Below are positions 53,720-59,606 of a stretch of 59,606 nt of DNA, one piece after another. The DNA lies in contig CAJQHR010000052.1 of NCBI GenBank assembly GCA_905478225.1, positions 1 through 59,606 of the forward strand. Direction: 5' to 3'. Below the pieces are notes generated by a model. It had not been told where the DNA came from. It was given only the letters and a program-made list of their open reading frames with translations, and ran no database searches. Source of the DNA: an uncultured Crocinitomix sp. GTDB lineage: Bacteria; Bacteroidota; Bacteroidia; Flavobacteriales_D; Crocinitomicaceae. The position numbers and the translations under genes were made by a program. Positions within the stretch are counted from its first letter, which is position 1; each line of letters opens with the position of its first letter.

Positions 53720-54619
53720 TTAATCCAAACCTAGCTGATTTCGATAAGTGCTATCGGCTACCGTATTTTTTGTCCAATAATCTACCCGTATACTTTTAAT
53801 TAGCGTGGCGCTAGTCGTTAATTCTTGGCGGCTGTCTCCCCAGCCACTAAAATAGCTTTCATTCCACCCTATTATTTTGTGTGGAAAAGCAGTTTCATAG
53901 GTAATGGTCACGTTACGTTCTAAACCTGGAAAGTTTAATTCATATTCTGTCTCCTCGCCATTGGGCTGTCTTGTGAGCTCGCAATCATAGGTCTTCAGAT
54001 CTATATGTGCTAGTCTAACATAAAAAAAAGAGGGAATTACTTTCGCGTTGCCAATGGGCAAATTTTCAGGGTTCAATCTAATCACCGACCAAAAATCATC
54101 CTCTAAATAGGTTTTATTCAGTTTTATTTCAGGACTTGATTCACCTTCAAAATAGGAATCGATTCGAACTTCAAACTGTTTCTTATTTCTTAATTCCATA
54201 TAGGTATGCCCGCACCACTCTTGCATTGATGCCGAAACTTTTATGGCATGTTTTCCTTCATTAAATGGGAAAAATGTGCTTAACATCATTGAATAAGGAT
54301 AAATTCCAGTATTAAACTTCTTGGTGAAGTTCAATTTCAAGACTGGTACATCCGCGTTAGTGGGCGTATCAGCTTTTGTCCATGACTCTTTAGAAAAATC
54401 CTCTGTAACAAAAATCATGGAAGCCTGACCTTCATGCATTTCACCGTAGCGAGCTTGTTCCAGTTTATAGCTCGTTATTTCAGCTTTTCCATCATGCCAT
54501 AACTCCTTGGCTAAAGGGTCGGTTGGCACATTAGTCTCAAAAGATTCAGCACCACAAGAAGTGAGCAGCAAAACAGCAATCATTAAACTCAGCATATTTC
54601 GGTTTTTAGTTCTATTCAT
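53720..54619 (-). CDS. Conserved Bacteroidetes lipoprotein
   Basis: A 299-residue lipoprotein. The signal peptide ends in LTSC with Cys22. The mature region includes WHDGKAEITSYKLEQARYGE, FVTEDFS, NTGIYPYSMMLSTFFPF and RVDYWTKNTVADSTYRNQLG. This pattern is shared with Bacteroidetes lipoproteins sometimes misnamed septum formation inhibitor Maf; no Maf nucleotide-binding features are seen. Role unknown. Confidence 0.7.
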   Translation of the reverse strand: MNRTKNRNMLSLMIAVLLLTSCGAESFETNVPTDPLAKELWHDGKAEITSYKLEQARYGEMHEGQASMIFVTEDFSKESWTKADTPTNADVPVLKLNFTKKFNTGIYPYSMMLSTFFPFNEGKHAIKVSASMQEWCGHTYMELRNKKQFEVRIDSYFEGESSPEIKLNKTYLEDDFWSVIRLNPENLPIGNAKVIPSFFYVRLAHIDLKTYDCELTRQPNGEETEYELNFPGLERNVTITYETAFPHKIIGWNESYFSGWGDSRQELTTSATLIKSIRVDYWTKNTVADSTYRNQLGLD

Positions 54620-54736
54620 ATTAAGGAATCATAAATTTTGAAGATATGACTATCCACTTGTTAGACATAAACAACCCATTTACCTTACAAAGCAAATAAA
54701 AAAAATTGAATAGAACTCAAAACCTAAATTTGATTA

Positions 54737-55534
54737 TTAAAACAAAGTTCCTTGTTCATTTAAATCAGGGTAGATATATTCCTTGGTAGCTTCTTCCGAA
54801 TCACCCACACCATTTTTTCCTACGAGGCGTCTAACCGTATGAGCTTTTAATTTTCCATCTGGCAGTGGTTTAATTAATTCTTCTACCTCTCTTCTATTTT
54901 TGGTTGTTAACCATTGCTCAAAATCAGTTGCCTCTAATATTAAAGGCATTCTCGGACCCGTTGCCTTAGGATTGTTGTGGATAGATGTCATTAAGTCGTT
55001 TCCTTTTGTAGTCACAATAGCTGCTGATTGAAATTCGTCACCAGTTGTATGATCCGTCCATTCGCTCCATAACCCGCCAAAAACTAAAGGCTTATCTTTT
55101 TCTTTATATTGAATGAAATTGGGAAATGCTTTGCCTTTATGGTGATGATATTCAAAGAATCCGTTCACAAAAATCAGACAGCGTTTATCCATAGCCGACT
55201 GTTTAAATGACGCTTTTTCAAAAAGCGTTTCTCCTCTCGCATTCAACGTCTTATTTCGAATTTCTAACGCCTGAGTTTTGTCTTTGGTCCATTCAGGGAT
55301 GAGTCCCCAAGTAAATCGTGTGGCGCGCAATTCAACTCCTTTAATTAATGTAAAAAGCTTGGGGTGTTCAAACCCGCTTACAAAGGCCATTGGGCTTTCT
55401 GTGTCTCTTTCAGTCTCATCTTGCTGAGCTTCTTGCCAATCCTGATAAAGTCGTTCTAATTCATCTCCAGGCACTCCATCTTTTAAAGCAGAAAGGTAGG
55501 CATTTCTTTTAGCATGTGAAATACTGTAGCACAT
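54737..55534 (-). CDS. SOS response-associated peptidase (SRAP/HMCES/YedK family)
   Basis: A 265-residue SRAP-domain protein that forms a thiazolidine crosslink to abasic sites in single-stranded DNA. Cys2 (MCYSIS) is the catalytic nucleophile after Met removal. LNARGETLFEK, NGFFEYHHHK (E128) and IHNNPKATGPRMPLIL (H186) are the other family motifs. It protects replication forks from error-prone processing. No SOS operator is recognised upstream. Confidence 0.93.
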   Translation of the reverse strand: MCYSISHAKRNAYLSALKDGVPGDELERLYQDWQEAQQDETERDTESPMAFVSGFEHPKLFTLIKGVELRATRFTWGLIPEWTKDKTQALEIRNKTLNARGETLFEKASFKQSAMDKRCLIFVNGFFEYHHHKGKAFPNFIQYKEKDKPLVFGGLWSEWTDHTTGDEFQSAAIVTTKGNDLMTSIHNNPKATGPRMPLILEATDFEQWLTTKNRREVEELIKPLPDGKLKAHTVRRLVGKNGVGDSEEATKEYIYPDLNEQGTLF

Positions 55535-55750
55535 GCTTTAAAATTAATCAAAAAACGGTTTAATTGTCTCCAACAATACATTCAATTGAATGACTTTTCA
55601 GCTGTGAATGTATCTAAGGTTGAACACTCGACTGAATTTTAGAAGAACGAGTTGTCAATTACCGCCTGTGGCTAAACGCTAAAATGATGCTGGCAATTAA
55701 AGATCCGTACAAACCAATACTCAATAAGTTTAATACATCACTAAAAACCA

Positions 55751-55900
55751 GGTTCTGTCGCATCTGTCTATTTTTTTGCTTTTCTTTAAGATAAATAGAA
55801 TCAGATAAATAACTAAAATGCTAATTTTCAATTGAATTTATTTTGTGACATTTGATTTTATCAGTTGAAAACGGTTAAATTTGGTAGATGCGACAGAACC
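55751..55900. mobile_element. Probable MITE, 150 bp, 15-bp terminal inverted repeats
   Basis: GGTTCTGTCGCATCT (55751-55765) and its exact inverse complement AGATGCGACAGAACC (55886-55900) bound an AT-rich 150-bp interval with no ORF. The 4-bp sequence ACCA directly precedes the left end (55747-55750) and directly follows the right end (55901-55904), as expected for a target-site duplication. No transposase is present, so it would move in trans. Confidence 0.65.
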
Positions 55901-56632
55901 ACCAAACAAACGGAAACATAAACAAAACAAAAGAAGCAATGCAAAAATTGCTAAATGATTAATAAAGCTTCTAACAAATCCTATACGCAATACCCTTCGG
56001 GATACTGCGCATAGCCAAACCGTTATAAACAATAGAAAAATACAAGATTTAAAAATTAATGAGCGAGTAAAACAAAAACACAAAACAAATCAAATTATCA
56101 TCAAACTAAGAAATCTAATCGTTTTTATAAACCGCTGTTATTGTTGGTTTTAATGTGTTTTGGTTGGATTTGGTTGGATATAATTACTTTCCTATACAAA
56201 AAGTAACTTTCTATTGTTTATGGGAACCTTGAGTTGTTGGGGTACAAATAGGGTACAAAAACACCTTGAGAAGTGTTGAAGTTATTTCGGCCTCTGAATA
56301 AACTTATAACTGCAATAGATCTATAATCGACACACTGAGGATTAAAAGAGACTTCTTTTGACAAAAAAATATGAATATTTTTACCTTTCCTTCTTTCTTG
56401 GGATAGAATCTTTTCGTTTTAAGGCCCAGAAAATTCCAATGAAAAAGATCAAAGACCACACGCCTACGGCAATAAAATCAAGTTCTATAGTAATATGCAA
56501 AAATTAGAAAAATAAAGCAGACAATGCAGCTTTTAGCTGTTTAAACTAGTGTTATTCCCTCATAAAAGTAGAGTGATACAAACCAATTCATATTTTCTTT
56601 TGATTTTCATTTTTTATTTTTGAAATAATTTG

Positions 56633-56640
56633 TATTTTTG
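56633..56640 (+). promoter_or_regulatory. -7 box candidate upstream of the dehydrogenase
   Basis: TATTTTTG matches TAnnTTTG perfectly, about 140 nt before the start codon. No TTTG lies 19-21 nt upstream, so the promoter call is tentative. Confidence 0.35.
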
Positions 56641-56779
56641 GTCTTACGAAGTAATGAATCCTCGATAGGTGATTATCGTTACTGGCCCACAATTTCTGCC
56701 AGAAACCACTTTTTTTATATTACTGAATATTACTGGACAACTTGTTATAAGCTGATTTCCAGAAATTAACTTGACTACA

Positions 56780-58246
56780 ATGGAAACGAAAGAGAAAATG
56801 GACGAAGTAAAAAACTTCATCAATGGGAAATTTAAGCGCAATGGACAAAAGACTATGAATGTAGAAAGTCCAATCGACGGAGCTATAATTTCATCGATTC
56901 CACTTTCAAAATATGCCGATGTAGATAAAGCCGTTCAGGCTGCATCCGAAGCCTATAATAGTTGGTCAGCTACCACAATGAAGGAGCGGGCTCAAATATT
57001 TTTTAAATATCGGTCTTTGCTTGAAACACACATGCACGAGCTTACTGAACTAATTGTTCTGGAAAATGGTAAAAGCTATGGCGAATCAAAAGCTGAAGTA
57101 GAAAAAAGCATGGAATTGTGCGAGTTTGCGGTTTCATTACCCCAAATCGTGAGCAATGAAGTACAAGAAGTCAGTTCAGGCGTAGAATGTCGTACTGAAC
57201 GCAGGCCAATTGGAGTCGTAGCGTCGATTGCTCCTTTCAATTTTCCAAATATGGTTCCTCACTGGACGATGCCAAATGCATTAATGCTTGGTAACACGAT
57301 GATAATGAAGCCGTCGGAACTTGTTCCGTTAAGTGTTGTTCGTATGGCAGAACTATTAAAAGAAGCTGGCCTTCCAGATGGCGTTTTTAATGTCGTAAAT
57401 GGTGGGAAAGATGTCGTTGAAGCAATTTGCGATCATCCTGGAATCGAAGCGGTTTCATTCGTTGGTTCTACGAGCGTTGCTAAAATTGTATACAAACGTG
57501 CTACTTCAACTCTCAAGCGTTGCGTTGCTCTAGGTGGGGCAAAAAATCACCTTATTGTATTACCAGATGCGCATATGGATATGACCGCATCAAATGTTGT
57601 TGCCTCAATGTCAGGTTGCGCAGGCCAACGTTGTATGGCGGCCTCAGTTATGGTTGGTGTTGATAAAGTACAGCACATTATAGATAAAATGGTTGAGGAA
57701 GCGAAGAAAATAGTTCCAGGTGAGAATCTTGGGTCTGTTATCAGCGCCGCAGCCAAAGAACGAATTGAAAATTATATTACTGCCGCTGAAAAATCTGGGG
57801 CTACTATTCTTCTTGATGGTCGCGGAGCAACAGTTACAGGTAAAGAAGGTGGATATTACGTTGGGCCGACAATTATTGATCATGTTACTCAAGAAATGAG
57901 TGTTGCTTCTGAAGAAATTTTTGGACCCGTGATTTCTATTATTCGCGCAAAGGATTTAGACGAGGCATTGGACATTGAGAATAGTTCAAACTATGGGAAT
58001 GCTGCTGCTGTTTTTACACAAAGTGGTGGCCTTGCTAAGCAAGTTATGGACCGCGCGAGTGCTGGTATGATTGGCGTGAATATAGGTGTTCCTGTTCCAA
58101 GAGAACCTTTCTCATTTGGCGGATGGAATGAATCCAAATTTGGTGTCAGTGATATTACTGGTAGAAGTTCGATCGAATTCTGGACGCAAAATAAAAAGAC
58201 AACAATTAAGTGGAATCCAGAAGCGCAGACTAACTGGATGAGCTAA
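56780..58246 (+). CDS. mmsA: CoA-acylating methylmalonate-semialdehyde dehydrogenase
   Basis: About 488 residues, starting at ATG 56780 (a TTG lies 9 nt upstream). It converts methylmalonate or malonate semialdehyde with CoA and NAD to propionyl-CoA or acetyl-CoA. The catalytic Cys is in GQRCMA (C285). The NAD-binding and substrate region has FVGSTSVAKIVYKR and IAPFNFPNMVPHW, and the C-terminus has GEEIFGPVIS-type residues and FGGWNESKFG. GQRCM distinguishes this CoA-dependent subfamily from ordinary aldehyde dehydrogenases. It is followed 44 nt later by an aminotransferase, which would supply the semialdehyde. Confidence 0.9.
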   Translation: METKEKMDEVKNFINGKFKRNGQKTMNVESPIDGAIISSIPLSKYADVDKAVQAASEAYNSWSATTMKERAQIFFKYRSLLETHMHELTELIVLENGKSYGESKAEVEKSMELCEFAVSLPQIVSNEVQEVSSGVECRTERRPIGVVASIAPFNFPNMVPHWTMPNALMLGNTMIMKPSELVPLSVVRMAELLKEAGLPDGVFNVVNGGKDVVEAICDHPGIEAVSFVGSTSVAKIVYKRATSTLKRCVALGGAKNHLIVLPDAHMDMTASNVVASMSGCAGQRCMAASVMVGVDKVQHIIDKMVEEAKKIVPGENLGSVISAAAKERIENYITAAEKSGATILLDGRGATVTGKEGGYYVGPTIIDHVTQEMSVASEEIFGPVISIIRAKDLDEALDIENSSNYGNAAAVFTQSGGLAKQVMDRASAGMIGVNIGVPVPREPFSFGGWNESKFGVSDITGRSSIEFWTQNKKTTIKWNPEAQTNWMS

Positions 58247-58290
58247 TTCAATTCGCTAGGCAATATTTCAATAACTAATTAGAAATAATT

Positions 58291-59606
58291 ATGAGTGAGA
58301 AAAACTCTACACAAAGTTCAACCGTCCAAGATTGTATGGATTACACTTTGTTTTCTTGGTCAAAGCAGGGAGGGTTAAGCCCTGTTCATGCAGATCGTGC
58401 AGAAGGTGTGTACGTGTACCCCGTTAAGGGATCTCGTATTATAGACTTCTCATCGCAATTGATGAATGTGAACATTGGACATGGTAACCAGCGAATTACG
58501 AAAGCTGTGTCAGACCAAATGAAAAGCTTGTCTTTTGTCTACCCTGGCATGGCAACTGATGTTCGTGCTAAACTAGGTAAGAAACTAGCTGAAATTACTC
58601 CAGGAAATTTGACAAAAGCATTCTTTACCGTATCAGGTGCCGAAGGAATTGAGAATGCAGTAAAGCTTGCTCGTATTTATACAGGTAGACACAAAATTAT
58701 CGGCCATTACCGCGCTTATCATGGGGCAACTTATGCTGCAATGGCAGTAAGCGGTAGTGATCCACGCAGATTTCCAATCGATGCGCAAGGAGCACCAAAT
58801 TTTGTCCATGTAGAAAACCCATACGCATATCGATGCCCATGGGGAACAAGTTCCGTTGAAGAGTGTGGAGAAATGGCATTGGCAAACTTGGAGCGCATAA
58901 TACAATTCCAAAACCCTGAAAGTGTCGCTGCAATCTTATTCGAAGGAGAATCCGGGTCATCCGGGTGCATAAAATACCCTCCGAACTATTGGAGTAAATT
59001 ACGCGTTATGGCCGATAAATACGGCATTCTGCTAATTGATGATGAGGTGATGAGTGGTTTTGGAAGAACAGGAAAGATGTTTGGAATTGATCATCACGAT
59101 ACAACACCTGACATCATGGTACTTGCGAAAGGACTTACTTCTGCTTACATTCCATTCGGCGCAATGATGGTTACAGATAAAATTGCAAAGCACTTCGACG
59201 ATATTCCAATGGTACTCGGTCTTACTTGTGCTGCACACCCTGTTGCATGCGCCGCTGCTCTTGAAAACATAGCCGTTATTGAAGACGAAAACCTCGTAAA
59301 AAATGCTGCGAAAATGGGCATTTATATGGAAGAACAAATAGCCAAATTAACTGAGCGGCACCCATCCATAGGTGACTTTAGAAATACTGGTTTACTCGGT
59401 TGTATTGAATTAGTGAAGGATCGAGAGACAAAAGAACCATTAACTCCTTGGAATGCTTCTGGGGCAGATATGGAACCAACCCTTCGAATGCAATCGAAAT
59501 TGAAAGAATTAGGCATGCATACATTTGTGCATTGGAACTGGATTTTCATCGCTCCACCATTAATTATAACAAAAGAAGAAATAGACGAGGGAATTAGAAT
59601 CATTTC
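58291..59606 (+). CDS. Class III aminotransferase, partial (window end)
   Basis: The gene starts at ATG 58291 and continues past the window, so at least 438 residues are visible. PLP ligands are K280 (LAKGLTSAY) and D250 (LIDDEVMSGFGRTG); GAEGIENAVKLAR holds the phosphate loop. The opening LFSWSKQGGLSPVHADRAEG and FSSQLMNVNIGHG resemble omega-amino acid:pyruvate or taurine:2-oxoglutarate aminotransferases. Beside the methylmalonate-semialdehyde dehydrogenase, likely substrates are beta-alanine or 3-aminoisobutyrate. The two genes probably form one operon; substrate choice is inference. Confidence 0.85.
   Translation, partial: MSEKNSTQSSTVQDCMDYTLFSWSKQGGLSPVHADRAEGVYVYPVKGSRIIDFSSQLMNVNIGHGNQRITKAVSDQMKSLSFVYPGMATDVRAKLGKKLAEITPGNLTKAFFTVSGAEGIENAVKLARIYTGRHKIIGHYRAYHGATYAAMAVSGSDPRRFPIDAQGAPNFVHVENPYAYRCPWGTSSVEECGEMALANLERIIQFQNPESVAAILFEGESGSSGCIKYPPNYWSKLRVMADKYGILLIDDEVMSGFGRTGKMFGIDHHDTTPDIMVLAKGLTSAYIPFGAMMVTDKIAKHFDDIPMVLGLTCAAHPVACAAALENIAVIEDENLVKNAAKMGIYMEEQIAKLTERHPSIGDFRNTGLLGCIELVKDRETKEPLTPWNASGADMEPTLRMQSKLKELGMHTFVHWNWIFIAPPLIITKEEIDEGIRII

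Larger units (their letters stand above)
55535..56779. other. Long gene-poor region
   Basis: About 1.25 kb with no supported coding gene. It contains a probable MITE (55751-55900), a hairpin around CCCTTCGGG near 55990-56015, and the upstream region of the dehydrogenase gene with a -7-like box at 56633-56640. Two tiny frames (34 and 23 codons) start with the ATG inside each terminal repeat and read outward; I do not call them genes. Confidence 0.5.

Noticed and set aside
55659-55763. 34-codon frame on the minus strand beginning at the left terminal repeat
   Set aside because: Its ATG lies in the repeat itself, and a sister frame starts from the other end in the same way; probably a by-product of the element.

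Overview
The window looks like about 60 kb of chromosome from a free-living member of the Bacteroidota, most likely Flavobacteriales. The base composition is AT-rich. Secreted proteins end in type IX secretion (T9SS) sorting domains, two promoters fit the Bacteroidetes consensus (TTTG/TTG, about 20 nt, TAnnTTTG), and the families present (BatA-type membrane proteins, J-domain/KTSC proteins, TIGR02757, pseudo-dihydroorotase) are typical of the phylum. This assignment is inferred from gene content. No rRNA or tRNA gene was seen.

Layout. 1-2.1 kb: a tandem array of at least three paralogous secreted proteins with a KPVIYLY motif. 2.3-11.9 kb: housekeeping genes (FAD oxidoreductase, PmtA-like methyltransferase, a dihydroorotase homologue lacking its metal ligands, BatA-like protein, TIGR02757 protein, LolD-type ATPase, M50 protease, Smr protein). 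12-24 kb: a decayed NHL-type secreted gene, clpC, gyrA, an N-formylglutamate-amidohydrolase-like T9SS protein, a TPR protein, an acetyltransferase, an RluA-type pseudouridine synthase and a dihydrouridine synthase. 24-35 kb: a large FG-GAP/CUB T9SS protein, a structured non-coding stretch, a prolyl oligopeptidase, a decayed universal-stress-protein gene and a sodium/solute symporter. 35.3-37.2 kb: cysteine dioxygenase plus a PLP decarboxylase, an apparent hypotaurine/taurine synthesis operon. 37-55 kb: small secreted proteins and lipoproteins, a cold-shock protein, T9SS proteins, a fatty acid desaturase, ArfB, a class V aminotransferase, an SRAP protein and several broken genes. 55.5-56.8 kb: a gene-poor stretch with a probable MITE. 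56.8 kb to the end: CoA-acylating methylmalonate-semialdehyde dehydrogenase and a class III aminotransferase that runs off the window, probably beta-amino acid or taurine-type breakdown.

Two themes stand out. First, gene decay and scrap reuse: an orphan gliding-type C-terminal domain, an orphan TonB C-terminus abutting a truncated thioredoxin, a Usp gene and an NHL gene full of stops, two otherwise intact genes each cut by one in-frame TAA, and a secreted protein whose last ~58 residues look like elongation factor G domain V. Second, small non-coding structures: a 23-nt hairpin shared by two terminators, a tandem hairpin array near 28.4 kb, a diverged 73-bp direct repeat near 32.6 kb, a (GTT)12 tract upstream of a T9SS-domain-only protein, and a 150-bp element with 15-bp terminal inverted repeats and a 4-bp target duplication.
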